Origin: Varroa destructor
Taxonomy: Eukaryota; Arthropoda; Arachnida; Mesostigmata; Varroidae
Assembly (NCBI RefSeq): GCF_002443255.2
Contig: NW_019211458.1
Location: 14,875,939-14,939,938, forward strand
Direction: 5' to 3'
Length of the DNA: 64,000 nt
Shown here: positions 1 to 13,600 of the stretch, piece after piece
How positions within the stretch are numbered: the first letter of the stretch is position 1
How the letters are laid out: every line of letters begins with the position of its first letter
Position numbers and translations under genes: made by a program
Notes under the pieces: model-generated
Database searches by the model: none
The model's input: only the letters and a program-made list of their open reading frames with translations
What the model was told of the DNA's origin: nothing

Positions 1-1119
1 TTTCTCCTCCAGTGTGTCTTTCCGCTGAAGTTGACTGTATGTTAGCTAGTAGTCGATCTATGCATCGTAAGAGATCGACAAGTGTGACTTCAATTCACAG
101 ATGATCACGTTAGAATGTCAAGATATAACTGTACTTTGGAAACAAGGTAGATGTCTCTGGTAAAAGATTTTGAGAGCCCGCATCTTGACGTTCGACGCGT
201 GCCGGGCTTAGGAGGGATGGCGGGAAGGAATTGTGTTGAAATTTCCTCCCATGATTCTTTCAAAATCACGATGGAAAATAACCATGTTTTATTGCAAAAA
301 TACGGCCAATGGCGTGTTTCACAGCCAAGCTACTCTAAGAACAGATCTGGAGATGAACATGAGTTTTCAGAAATGATCACGAACTATATTACGGATCTCT
401 AAAAACATTACGCCTAATACTTCATATTCAACAAATTATTTATAAACAAAAAGTTGAAAAACTGTAGCAAACATTATTAACTTTCTGACGTATATACTAA
501 TTTTTTGGTAAATGAACACAAGAATCACAAAGTTAGATCAAATAATTATTAGAACTTAAGGATGTCTCTTCTTGAATAGTCGGGAATGAATTCGAGCGCG
601 GTATAAATTCATGTTATTCTAGACGAGAATATGTTAACGCGGAAATCCTGACGCTTATTAACCTTAACCTCTATTGTATATTTGTATATATATAATTCAA
701 ATCATACCGATATTGGTTACGACGACGAGAGAACTTGACTCTAAATTTATTATTGCTTTCGGAAATCTCATAACAAAGTTAAACGTAATTTGGGAGGGAA
801 ACGGTTGCGCTCTAAATGACATCTGTAGCTTCGTTCTAAGTGTCGGGTAGACAAATACTGCGAATACAACAAGAACTACGGCGGCGTTATTGTAAATCTA
901 TATTGTGCCAAATAAGACGAAAATAGCTTGAAAGATAGCAAACACAACATATTTAATGGGAAGATAAGGAAGCTGTTATCTTTTCTCCAGCATACACATT
1001 TCGATCAGTGCCAGTAGTGAAAAAATTCGTGAGCGATTACTACCTAGGCATTATCTAAAATTCAATTTGGAGATGTGAAGTTATTTCCACTTGATTAGTT
1101 ATAGAAAGTTCCTGCGCAG
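1..1119. other. Anonymous AT-rich DNA at the window start
   Basis: I recognise no gene here. An 83-codon frame on the plus strand (151..402) starts with ATG, but it has no family motif, no signal peptide and no splice context, so I do not call it a gene. The rest is AT-rich with short TATA runs near 680..692. Confidence 0.5.
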
Positions 1120-1268
1120 TCAACTTCACCCGTCGTCCCTTTATGAGGCCTTGGCACAACGGCAAGCGACCTGACACGGACGGTGCTACCGAAAATCTGG
1201 AATCATCAAGGTTGTCACGTCACTCACATCCACATCGCTCGGACACAGATCGAAGCAATTCCTCGCTG
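1120..1268 (+). CDS. Candidate internal coding exon of an unrecognised gene
   Basis: A segment bounded by an acceptor (tgcgcag at 1113..1119) and a good donor (gtgagc from 1269). Only one of the three frames is open throughout: two leading bases, then 49 codons ending exactly at the donor. The peptide is polar and rich in Ser, Arg, His and Asp, like a disordered linker, and about half its codons end in G or C. It matches no family I know. If spliced forward it would need a downstream exon in phase 0; the acceptor at 2326 offers one. Open frames of this size also arise by chance, so this is a weak call. Confidence 0.3.
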
Positions 1269-4200
1269 GTGAGCCTTGGGATGAAGGCTCATCATACTCC
1301 ATATTTTGCTAGATTTTGATCAGGCTTTAGGCAACCTTTGGCTACCTAGCTTTTCGTTCATAGAAAACACATTTCTAGATATTGTTGACTCACACCGGTT
1401 AGAACAGCTCCCTGAACTATTTGTATTCGAACTACGTCAATAAGAAGGCGTGATCCTAAACGTAGACTATGGAGAAGTAGCAACTACCGTTAAAGCCGTC
1501 GGGCATTGTCAGCAAGTAGTCAATCCAATTCAATAATAATTTTATTATCTCTTATTATGGATTTTAGAAGACAATCTAGTAGAATGATATCATACGATTT
1601 TCTAGCATTTGATATAGATTAGATAGACAGTTATCACTGCAGATTATTTGTTATAGTACGGACGGATTCTAGACCTTACAATAAACATCGATCTTCCACC
1701 CAGCATTTGCTAACTAACTTTATTAGCTATTCATTTTCGTAGTCTGCGGATCCCGATCTCCTAATTACTTAATTATGTTGTTCGGTATACCGCGAACCGA
1801 GTGGGAGTCCCTCTGACGGGACCAACCTTACACATACATATATATATATATACTGCGTATACATGTATATGTAGAGAATTCTTACCCGTGTGAGCGTTTA
1901 GCCGTTCGCTCCTTCTATGATTACCGCTTGGGCTGCTTTAATCGAATCCTTAATAGCTCATAATATTCAGTGATTTTCTTGCAGCATTAGTCTGAGTATG
2001 ATTCAGAAAGAAAATGAACTAGACGATATGGCCGAGACCATCTAATATCAGCCACTCATGAAACACAACTCACTTCGAGAGAATGAGCAATGGACGCCAA
2101 TTCAATATAAATGTGTAGTCGTACATATAGGGCACTAGCGATCGCTTCTAAGACTACTAGAAGGGATTATTCATAAAAAAAAAACATATATATATATATA
2201 TACGCATCAGGAACTAATGCATCGACCAGCCAGCGAACACAGGAAATGGAACGCATATATAGAGTACACATGGACTGAAGCACTAACAGCTGACCCGATT
2301 TCTCCCCTGCAGAAGCAACCGGACCTGCCATTATGCAGACGGCAAGGAAAGAATCAAGACGATTCTCCCCTTTCGGCCAAATGCCTTTGTTGCTTCTTTA
2401 TTGGTGCAGAGTATGTCGGCAAAGCCGATTCAACCCCGTGTCGATCAGCGTGCCAAGCAGACGGTGCCAAACAGACTGGTCAGAAGTGGCGGGGAGAGGA
2501 GTAACTGGGGGTGAACGGAACATCTTGCCTCCTGGTGTTCTGTACCCGGGCGTATCATAGCGTTCTATTCATTAGTTGATTCTACAAGTCGGGCAACAAC
2601 GGCAGCAGCATGGAACAGCTTTGGCAAATCATTGGCACAAAGGCAGCTTGAAGGTTGATGGAGAAATAAAGCAAACAAATATTGTTAAGCACAAATGACG
2701 GCCGGCATATTGTAGGACGGGTTCGCATGTTAGCAACAAGGTAATATAATACTGTATCTCACTAATGTAGGTAACCTTAGAAATATACGAAGTGTGAAAA
2801 TGCTAAGCTTCTGCGAACAATGCCCTGTATTCAGAAAATTCTATTGTGTTTCCTAATGATTCAAGCTATGTCTCTGGCACGCGGCTTGCTTTAGTACGCC
2901 CTTTGCATTGTTTGCTACGGCCTGAATCTACGGTCACCCTTCTAGATAACATGCATCAATTTATGCAAAAGGAACCGAAAAATCCTTGCAGTTTCGTTGC
3001 CCTTGGCTGCTTTCACTCCAAAGTAGTTCGCTCTCAGTTGGCCATGAAATTCGCAGGCTAAGGGGTTGTATAGGGCCGAGCTGAAACTCCAAGTGTTGCT
3101 CTTTTCATTTTGTATCACTCTTTCTCTTACAGGTTGGTCGGTTCACCTTGAAATACCCTCGTAACATATGTCACGAATTTACTTTTCTAATAAAAGTTTA
3201 GGATGGGCTAAAACTCTTTCGCTGCCCGAATTTAGCAAAAAAATTACAGCCCAAGTCGTCTTAATGAAGCTCATTCTAACCAGGCTTCTCCTATAACATC
3301 TATTAAGCTTTACCGATATTACTTCAGGACTTTTAAAAAAGACCAATCTTTGGCAACCAGGCCGATCACCGATTTTCAAAATAATCAAGACTATCCTTCC
3401 GATTGTAATATGGGTCAATCACAAGTTTCAAATCGCAGAAATTATTTTTTCATTTTTTGTGTTAATAACACGTTCAAAGTTGTCCCAAAGAAACTGTCCC
3501 ATTGAAGAAGCGAACCCAATGAGAAGATAACGTTTGTGTATGCAGCTTAAAAGTTTTTTACAACTTTTCCTTTGATTTACGTTTGCTGAATTCAACAACT
3601 ACAAATCATGCGGTCCTGAATTGCCGCTGATGAACTATTAAGTGAAGCAAAAATCCTGTCGTTGAGCTTTTAATTTATGGCCTTAACGAAATGCAGAATA
3701 GATTAAATTTAGATTGTGATAATTATTAAGTGACCGGGTAGTGTATGGTACAGCGTTTTGGATCGGCTTCATGCAAATGATAAAGCTAGAAAAATCGGGA
3801 AATTATTTGAAATTTTAGTGGCGGCTAAGATAATAAATTTTAGCACTGCACGGAGTATAGGTGTAAGCTTTGAAAATAATATTTTTTAAAAAAATCTGCT
3901 TTTTCAGTGTCTTATATTGAAAACATCTTTCTGGATTTCATCAGGACGCCTTTTTATACGCTTAACTTTATCTCAATATCGAACAACTTCATTTGCGATG
4001 CCGATCTGACGATATCTTAATTGTTTTACAGTACGAAGAAGACAGAATGACCTAGAGAAGAGACCTGAATTATGTTCATAAGCGTTCATACTTCTTCCTT
4101 GTCTTCAGTTGAATGACGTGGAATGCCAACCTATTCTCAAACACGGTGCACAATAAAAGCAGTTTTGCAAAAAAAAATCACAAACAAACCGTATCCTTAA

Positions 4201-5353
4201 CAGGTATGAAAAGTTAGAAGTTTCTATTCAATACTATTAATTAGATGTTTCTCGAACCCTGGTGATGCTATGCAGCTATTTTAACTTTATTCTAAGCTTA
4301 ACTTACGCTGCACACAGGGGCAGCTTGTACGTGTCCAGCCGCTATTTGGTTTTAGTTGTGTACGGATGTGTAGATCAATTAATTATTTTTTCATGCGCAA
4401 AACTATATTTACCGATATTGTACGATAAAAATTTAATAAACCATCATTATAACGTACCGTAGGTTTCGTGGGACATATTAATATTCGTGTAGAACTTGTA
4501 GATCTACACGGCTTCTTTTTCACAAGGAAAGCTTCGCAACTTTGTCCTTACTTACAGGACCCACAAATAGGACTACGTACATATTCTCATAGGCTTGAAT
4601 ATGATTCTAAGTTACATTGCTTGCTATTGCAGATGGAGGGCCAACTTCTTTAGGAAATGGATGAATACGATAAAAATACCGGTTCAGCGTAACGCGGTGG
4701 CTGCTGTTCACCTGCATGACTGTCCGTCTATGTCCACCACTGCTGCGCTGGTCATATGAGGCTCGAATTCTTGTAGTCCTTTTAAAGGTCCGTGGCCTTT
4801 CGCGTGTCGGCCACCTGATCGCCGAGACGATTTCGCCAGCTTCCGAACGTTTTTGTCAAAAGCATTTTACAAAAAACTATACCATTAGGTCAACAGGTCC
4901 CTGACAGAATAATATAACGAACACATCGTATTATGGTTAATTAAGAGAGATGACGACGTCTGTTCAATGGTTTGCGTCCTTTGTGCAGTAAATTTAAGAC
5001 CCAAATCGACATTGACCTCTCCCCTGTGGACAAGTTATTGGAAATAATGGCACGAATCAGCCATGTTTGTCAGCGTATGTTTCTTGCATGCGTACGTTTG
5101 CGTGCGATGCGGCTAGGAACGAATCCTGTTTTTCCCAACGATTCGCACAAACAGTATTGATATCGATTTATCCTATGAGTTGCACAAATAGCAAATGGTT
5201 ATTAATAATAATTGGTTTCAGATATAATAGGGTGCTGCGTATTGGCCTATCATTTACCAAAATCTCTATGTAGGAACAGCTAATTTTCAAAATGGCCCGT
5301 GCACTAGGTACATAATCGATTTAGAGAGGTACATCACCTAATTGAAGCATTTG
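1269..5353. other. Mostly anonymous DNA with one GC-rich patch at 2326..2560
   Basis: The patch at 2326..2560 follows a strong acceptor (ttctcccctgcag) and is open in all three plus frames for about 60 to 80 codons. That is a base-composition effect at least as much as coding signal; it could be a terminal exon of whatever contains 1120..1268. (TA)n tracts lie at 1837..1853 and 2186..2202. The second runs into CGCATCA, the same junction seen in the fold-backs near 39.4 kb. I see nothing identifiable in the remainder. Confidence 0.45.
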
Positions 5354-5960
5354 TTACACGGTTGCCCCTCTGCTGTAACAGGTTAAGTTGACGCCGATGA
5401 AGCTTGCAATTTTGCGCACTGCCCCGGCTTTGTCGGCCTGGGTGCCTTCATACGTGAAAAGAAGCGTGACCGTTGCCGGCCTGAAACTCCGCCAACAATA
5501 ACCGAACAGTTGCTCAAGATAACAAGCGTATTCAGCACGGTCCGCGCAGAAGTGACGGAGGAAGTGCTCGACGGTACCATAGTGGTACAGATCACTGCTT
5601 TGTGTGTGGTGAAACAATAAATCCAAAGCATCTCTAGGGTGCAGCACGACCACGACGAGACGGCGCAAAAATTCCATGGCATTATAACGGAATGACAAGC
5701 AGATACATCGCATTCCGTAAACCCATCTCGCAAATGCCCCTCATTGATTGCCGCAGACCTGCACATCTCATAATATAATTTGCCGCGATTTTTACATATG
5801 GATCCCGTAAAATGTAATTGAGAATCGTCGTTACGTCAGTATGTGCCAAACTTCTGCTACGTAACGATGCAAATGTCTTCGTCCAAAGGTTCATAAGCCA
5901 GAGCTTTGTGAAACGGCTTCTTTAGAACTCCAGGTGAAACACGGAGCTCCTCACGAGTAC
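5354..5960 (-). pseudogene. Cytosolic sulfotransferase (SULT) pseudogene
   Basis: Read on the minus strand, pieces in three frames line up in order with the Sulfotransfer_1 fold. First comes the N-terminal lead ALAYEPLDEDICIVT. Next is the PAPS-binding loop, with a TAG stop where the Tyr of YPK should be, followed by QKFGTY. A frameshift leads to TTILNYILRDPYV, and another leads to LVVVVLHPRDALDLLFHH. GTVEHFLRHFCADRAEY and KAGAVRKIASFIGVNL close the match. Working enzymes move sulfonate from PAPS to small hydroxyl compounds in the cytosol. Here the Arg and Ser that bind the 3'-phosphate (RNxKD...S) align with Leu, and the last ~45 residues are gone. No introns are visible, so it may be a retrocopy or one decayed member of a cluster. 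Family assignment is firm; the exact ends are approximate. Confidence 0.75.
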
Positions 5961-7815
5961 GACGAAATATTCACCTTTAGCCAATATTTGAAATGGTACT
6001 CAATAAACTTGGCTCTGCTTTACAAAGTTAGATTTTAGAAATGGATTCTGCAATTGGGCATTGAAACCTCACAGCTGTTACATTTGTTGCTATTATTGTT
6101 ATCAACCTCTTTATCTAGACAAGTGTTAATTTAGCCGTTGGGCTGTGATCGGCCTACTATGCAAATCAGTTAATTCTAACGAAATTAAAGAAGAGAGTGG
6201 AGTGGAGGTAACGGCAGCGGCACTACAATGAATACTACCATATAGTCAGTTTCAAGCAATAGTTGATTCAGCCACGGGAAGATCAGTTTAAGAGACGCGG
6301 AGTACGGAAGGAAGTCATCGGTCGAAGCCCAGGAAGACTTGGAGGCGATAACGAGATTGCCGATTGCGGTGACGATTGATAGGGATTGCCCGACGTGTGG
6401 CACCGTTGACGTTAGCGGCGGTTTCAACGCTTCGTTAAGTCGCTAGCTGATCGATTCGCTACGTATTATCGCCTACGGTATTAGTGTTCGTTGATCTATT
6501 ATATAGTTCAACCATGTATTGTTCGGAGAAGCACTCAAATATATCTTTCTATTCGTTTTTATCTATTACTCTCTGCTTGACGTATTCACATACACTCAAG
6601 ATACATTTTTTCTACCAGAAGACTACAATTTCAAGATTCTCATATGAGGCCCTTAACCCAGTCCGCAGAACAGTGATGATATTGATTGAAGCATAGCAGC
6701 GTCACGCTGGTCGTTGAGAACGGCCAGCTACATGATGCAGCAACGTATATGGATAAAGTTAGGTAACTTTATGGGTAATAATGGTTTTGCATTTCAACAA
6801 GAGTCTCTTGCGAATTGATCAACTTCCAGAGAAGCTGAAGAAGCTTTTGCTTTTGCTTTTTATCTTGAGATTTTTGTTCACCTAAGTGTGTATTGATAAC
6901 GACACAAGAAAAACAGTGTTTCGGACTCAGATAGTTAATCCAATTGTTGTTAAACTTTGCCTTGTCTCCCGTTACACACCGATAGCTGCGCAACCGTTAG
7001 GACACGTTCTATCTCATGCCACGCAGCGGATGCCTAGCGTGATGCTCCCTTACCTAGTGCAAAAAAACACCGTTTCAGTATAGAAACATTTATTTACACG
7101 ATTTATTATTATTTGTGGGCTTACTATTGGGGCTTCCTTGCACGCAATGTCGCTGGTTACCAACTGATTATTGCACTGTCGATACTATTACTGCAATCGT
7201 TGTCATCCCGGTCATCATTTTATTGGCATTATTTAGTTAATCGTTTGTGTCAATTTTATTTAACATACACTAAAAAGGTTCATTGGGATTGACGTGGAAA
7301 AGAAATACTGGAAAATTGTTTTTTCGGATGTCCTCTATCGTAGAAATTTTAGCTGTCCGCTTTTTGCGACGGTACGTATTTATATATATATATATATATA
7401 TATACTTCGATTCGACAGGTCGTTTGTGCTAAGAAGGTCGCTATGATGATCGCTCGCTGATGTTAAACATCCTCGCTTGCCTTTGTTTTACAACGATCTG
7501 AATTTAGCGCTTCCTGTAGGCTCTGATCTTCACTTTCGAGGAATCGTACACGTATAGTTAGGGCGAAAGATTGGTGTATTTGATGACTCGTCATCATTGA
7601 GGACCTAATCGTCTAGCTGCTTGAACTAATGTTATATATATTATATATATATTACTGTAAATTCACTTGGTGTTGTATATACATTCTGTACAATAATACC
7701 TGCCCATCCTGGTAATCTTCCAAGTGAACACACTTCGCTCTCTATTTTATATAATTTGTAGTATTAGTTGTTGATCATAGCTAGAACGCAGCATTATCGT
7801 ACGCCATCTTGGAGA

Positions 7816-7848
<33 letters not shown>

Positions 7849-8918
7849 TCGTAGTTGTATACAGTTGTATATGTACTAACTGCGTCCCTGCGCTTTCGCT
7901 ATTTGATTCTATTTCCACTTTGTTTATACCTAGACCTATAGAATCCCTGTTATTCCAGCTTTTCTGTTTCGGTGGAAGGATGGCCACAGAGGCCCTGTTG
8001 CCCTTTATGACCTCATCCCTATCGACTGACATTCTGTTAAGCAAGCGATTTTTTCTGCCCGTAACGAGCAGCGTTTGAAAAATCCATATAAATGATTATT
8101 GACAAATATAATAGACGACAGACCGTTTTCGATAAGTACCTTATCGTCAGTCACTTCGTAGCTAACCAGTCTATTATAGTCGAGAGTGTTCACAATATGC
8201 TTTCAGCCAATCGTCTTCAGGCACTGTTTTCTAACCGGTGTTACCCGTTAAACGTACTATTACCGCAAGGTATCTCTTATTACTTCTCTATTTTTATGCC
8301 ATTTCATAGAATTTTGAATATCTAAAGTGAAACATTTTTTGCCATCGCTTCGTTTCTAGCTTCCGCTTGTAAAAACGGTTTAATCCTTGTGAGGAACTTT
8401 TCATTGAAAGGCTTATGAGCTTCATGTGTTTCAACATCATTCTTCGGCCTCGCAGAACGCTGCTTCGTTTGTTCGCAGTGTCGCCATGGCGCGACGCCAG
8501 GGTGGCACTTCCAGTCAAATCATATACAATGAACAAGAGGAAATTCGAAATGCTATGTAATAGATAGAGGCCAACAAGTCGATCAGAGTGTACGCTCTTT
8601 CTCAGTTCTTACCCAAGCGATAATACTGCCCCTAACGTTTGGCATATTTCTGCTATGACTTAAGTTGGAAGATCTTTCCAGGCTCGTTAATTGTTTTTTC
8701 ATTGTGCACCCTCTCGAATCATACTCACGACACAATAAAACCTGACAGCAGGCTAAATGTAATTCCAAAGATGTTTTAACTCACAAATACTGGATGCGTA
8801 TTAATATATCGTTTGTTCACCAGAAAAAAATCACCACTAATGAGAATACGCTGTTTCTCTTACACATGGTTCTTGTGATCAATTCGTTGAGGTGTCTGTC
8901 GATGTTACTATCGGCTTC
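5961..8918. other. 3' flank of Nkx6, probably including its 3' UTR
   Basis: No gene is recognised. Minus-strand AATAAA signals occur at 7255..7260, 7102..7107 and 7089..7094, so a 3' UTR of roughly 1.6 to 1.8 kb is possible, but nothing shows which is used. (TA)n tracts lie at 7379..7404 and 7820..7846. Frames of 60 to 90 codons over the TA tracts are repeat artefacts. Confidence 0.4.
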
Positions 8919-9152
8919 TCATGAGGAGTCCTGTTCACCAACGAATTGTAGGAAACCGTGAGCACTGGGAGGAGCAACAGGATGTCCAGGCGTTGTAAGA
9001 CTACCAGGACTCGCGCCTGCTGCATGTGCAACAGGAGGCCTACTTGACGCATGCTGCTGGTGTTGGTGTTGCTGCTGCTGCTGCTGTTTTACAGACGCCA
9101 TTTCAGCAGCGTGCTTCTTACGCCACTTTGTACGCCGGTTCTGGAACCACAC
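8919..9152 (-). CDS. Nkx6: Nkx6 coding exon 3 (homeodomain helix 3 and C-terminus)
   Basis: Starts after a TTTTCCAG acceptor and reads [19 protein letters not shown], the recognition helix of the homeodomain. A Gln/His-rich run (residues about 361..373 of the protein) and a Pro/Ala/His-rich tail follow, ending in a stop at 8919..8921. Vertebrate Nkx6 proteins have an acidic C-terminal extension after KKHAAEMA; this tail is short and not acidic. The CAG/CAC run is a likely site of length variation. Confidence 0.93.
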   Translation of the reverse strand: MWFQNRRTKWRKKHAAEMASVKQQQQQQHQHQQHASSRPPVAHAAGASPGSLTTPGHPVAPPSAHGFLQFVGEQDSS

Positions 9153-10622
9153 CTGGAAAACAAGATAAATTAAGAGCTGAATATTATGACGAAAGTAAAT
9201 ACGGCCTCTTAAGCTTTATTATGAATAACGGCTAATCAATTTACAGTGCTACTGAAGCCTATTATAGGACCGCTGGACTGTTTGTTTAATCATATGTCAG
9301 GTACACACGTACGTAATCACGATATACGCCGCTGCAAATTGAGGATCTGGAGGAATCTGGATTCTGTCCATAATTTAGACCCGTAGTTTAGTGACATCTA
9401 ATGTTGTCCTTCTCTCAGTTTTCGTACACGGGCTATGAATCTAAGGATAGACAAAAGATCGGATCAGAAAAACCGGACCTACGTAATGGTTCATCGATAT
9501 CCAATGATCGCCTGCTCGATCAGGGTACGTAGGCCTCGGAGTCGGTTAGTCGAAAGGGGAAAAGGTGACCATTCGACCTGAATATCTGTACCGCAAAGAT
9601 TGCGGTACGGATACAAAGGTCCGCTAGGACGCAATACTTCGTTCTCAAAAAGCTTTGGCAAAGGTATCGGTTCTTTTATATAGCGTTTCGTTTATATTTG
9701 GCACCGTACGTTCATTACGAAAAGCAGCTTTCGGTTAGCTAGTTACTCCCGTAATACAACCCGAGACCGACTATTTTCCCCCCATATATAGGACTTTTCG
9801 ATAGCTTTCGAACTTGCTTGACTAGAAGCTTAATTGAGCGTTTAAAGACGCACGGTGCCTCGAACATGATCTTAATTAGACGTCTAATGATAGGCTAAAT
9901 TTTACCCACCCTACATGTATATATCGATGATAATCTTCGTGATGTCAACGAGACAGGAGGGGTGTCTGTAATCGGTGCATGTCCAAGTTAACTAAGTTAG
10001 CTTCTGACAGTGGGACACCAGTGGGAAAAGCGGATGAGCAAGGGATCGCGTCAAGCAAAGGATGCAACAACAGACGATGGGCGCTTGGCGACTAGCGACA
10101 CAGGCGAGTGTCTAGTGGCTACCCACTAATAAGATTAACTGCGATTCCATTTCTGTCGAATGAAACATGGCTGAATCATCGCCATGGTCAACTATCGCCG
10201 TCGCTATCGTCCGCCTTTCTGTGTGTCCATCTATTTTAACGATGACTAGAGCTCCTAACGTCCTGCCGGTCAAACAGTGACCATAGCTTGTGATACATAA
10301 TAATATGTAGAATTAATCTATAGCTAGTGATAAGAACAATGGAACAGAATTGTGAATGCACGAATCCTATATCCAAATACTGTATATCCTATATACAAAT
10401 GAAAAAAAAAAAAAAATAGTTTTAGCTGATCGCCCTTGCCGTTGATGTTAATCTTACAAACGATAAAGCTGACGGTCTGAAAACATAATTTGTCACAATT
10501 ACCACGGCTATCCGCAAGTGAAATTGTTGCACCTTCTACTTTTGCTTAATACCATTTTTTCTTTAAGGAGACATCTGTAATTGGCCTCACCTAGTGTTTC
10601 TCGTGGTTTCATGTAAAAAAAA

Positions 10623-10655
<33 letters not shown>

Positions 10656-13600
10656 TAAATTGAAATTCTCAGCTTATTGAAATTTTTTGGCATCGTTGGT
10701 ACATTTTTCATCAGCAAGTAATAACAGCGCATAGGAAAATGATGGTCTATTCTCATGATCCATTATGGTATCCACCCTATTCGCAAAACAAAAGCATGTA
10801 AGGCCACTTTACTTTTTTACACCTCCTGTTTATCATAATCGACCTTTTCGATCGTTCTGACCTAAGCAGTACTGATTTGTGGAACTTCGTAAGACTGCGT
10901 GTCCTTGCCCGTTAGCATATGGAGCATAATGATGCGGTAAAGGTAGAAGCTGAAACTAATTCGAGCAGCAGCTAGAATGAATTTGAGAGAAAATCGTTTT
11001 CTAATTTTAAGAAATTAATTTTGTTCACCTTATAAGTCGAGATGTATGTTATCAGTGTTATACTATGTCGCCATACGTTTACTGACTTAGTCTCATGGAC
11101 GTGTTTGCTATGTGGAGCCTCGATCGAGGTCGAAAAGCAGCACGTATCATACCCAAACGTCGTTCAGTGCAATTACCGCATCTCATTGGATCAATTCTGT
11201 GCTTCAGATTTCGTACCGTCTTTTGCTTAACGCAAGCTCATCAATCCTGTGCAGCCTGACGAACTAACTATCGTGTCAAGTTTAAGAAAGCTATAATGCT
11301 AAAAGGTGCCACTTTGTACTTAACCGCTGTGCAACTTATCCTCGCCGACCCCTCACCCTGCTGCGGTGCCGTCTAAAAGATGTTCTCACTAGAGGGTATT
11401 ATTCAACCTTTTCGACGCACTCCTCTAGTCTACCAACAGATCTATACACTATCTCGAGTAAGAGTAGCAGAGCAGCGAGGATGGGAACGAGATGGATTGT
11501 TCCCGCCTTCCTCTGAACTATCTGATCATCGCCGCGTATGATACGTGACAGTCAACAGTTGCAACGAACTAAGCCAAGAGATTCTCTCTTTTCTCGGATT
11601 CACTGCGAACGAAGCTCCTATTGGTACTGCTTGTACGTTAATTCCGAGGGAATAAGCTAAGGACGACTCGAACACCGGCGCTTGCCAGTCAAGACTATTA
11701 GCATCACCGTGATTGTCCGAGCGGGGCGTAGTTGCGCTAACGCCTAGCAATCCCACTCACTCTTTCTCTGTTTTTCACTGTCGGTTTCTTCCTTGAACCC
11801 ACTTGGCTTGTAGATCCTCCGCAACACGTCAGTTCTATTCGTCTATTCAGGACAAGAACGCTGTACGAGAATAGGACGATTCTTATCGTTCATGGAGCTT
11901 GGCGATTTGGGCAGGCAACGAGCTAGCTAGTCAGTTCAGGCAACCAAGGAGGAAAAAGGAGATACAAGTGGGTGTGACAATCATGAGGATCATGGGACAC
12001 GTGTCTTCCATCCCGGTCGATCGGCGACTAGACGAAGCTTTTTAGCTATCGGTGCCTCTCCTCTCCACCTACACAGCAGGACTCCGCTGCGACGGAAGCA
12101 TTCAGGCAGCAGCGATGAAGCCTCCCAGCGCACCTAAACGGCAACGGTCTTGATGAGGCCTAGGCGCGCGACACGAGACTCCGCTCAAGCGCCACCACCT
12201 GCTCCACACGCGCCTACTTCCACCTCTGCCTTTACCTTGATATAGCTACCGTCCGGTGTACTAGATAGCTCGCCGCATCCGACTGGCGGTTTAAGCCACA
12301 CTGCGGTGCCGTTGAATGCATACACATACACACATCGACGGTGTGAGTCGTCGTGGTTGTACAAGTGACATGTGAAATCTCCTCGGGGAAGCTTAAGAAC
12401 CTCAAGCAGATTGCACCAGAGGAAGAAACCTGTTTGACATAAAATGGCAGTGCTGATATGGCCACGCTCCGTGAGCAGCTTAAGCGGGATATATATATAC
12501 ATATATATATTTTGCACCACATCTATCAAGAGGTAAAGCTCTCGCATGTGAGGAAATCAGAACAGTAAAAATCGAGTAAAATAAACGTGAATATCTATCA
12601 TATATCACAATATTACAACATTTTTCAGGACAAAAACGGCCGAGTTTCTTCGGAAGGCACGATGCACGAGTCTAATCTGTCCTCCTCAAACCTCTATCAG
12701 GTAAAACACCGTAAGCTTGAATTGAGTCCTTATCACTCGAATAACCGCACTAGCGCGTTCTGGTGGCCTATATTTTGCCTTAAACGTACCTGTTTTGTTA
12801 AGCAAGAGCCTGCAGCCTTCACCTGAAGTCTGATGAACATGTCGTTCACACACAACGAGATTTGTCGGTGATCTTGTGCCTCGGATTCTGTAAACATACT
12901 TGATAGCTATGCGTTTCAAGTATAATTCTAGCTAGCCAACATATACTTGGGTAAGAGGCATGTTCATATGCACGTACGATCCGTATTTATTACTGCCAAC
13001 TGCCTTTACAAGTCAAAAACCGATGTGAGGCCAAGATCCACTGACTTTTATAGAGATTTTTGCTTGCTTTCCTCAATTGAATACGCAACGAGGGCTGAAA
13101 CGTTTTGAGTCAACGAGACCCTATATGATACTTTGTATGGAAACAGTGGTACGGCTTCTAAGCGTAAGAGAACTTGCTTAGGGTAGATCGTTCACGGTAG
13201 CAGCGCCCTTTTCTACAGTAACTGCTGACATCGAGGGGTGAATTCATATCATTGTTTATTTGTTTCGAAACTTCTCCCGGTTCGCGTTGGAAATGACGGG
13301 AGCTGCATTTACTATTGTTGGTAGATGAAAATGCTGTATACACCACTGGCGACCCCTAGGAATGAACACCCCCTATATTGGAGACGACCCTGACTCTGGC
13401 GTGGTATGAATGAATCACACGATTTAGCTGGCTCCGGGTAGGGCAGCATGATACAGAATCGTCGGTGTATCAGTAGCGCTAGTATGACGGAGGAGAATCA
13501 TTCTTTATGATCTTTCGTTTCTGCTACGCATAGACTGGACTTACCCCAAGCGGAGCGCGCAACAGCCGCCGAATCCCGGAATCGAAATGATGTTTGCGTT

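Noticed and set aside
6769..6993. Minus frame containing VTGDKAKF, slightly like the mariner VTGDEKW box
   Set aside because: Nothing before or after it continues the transposase match, so a five-residue resemblance is not enough.
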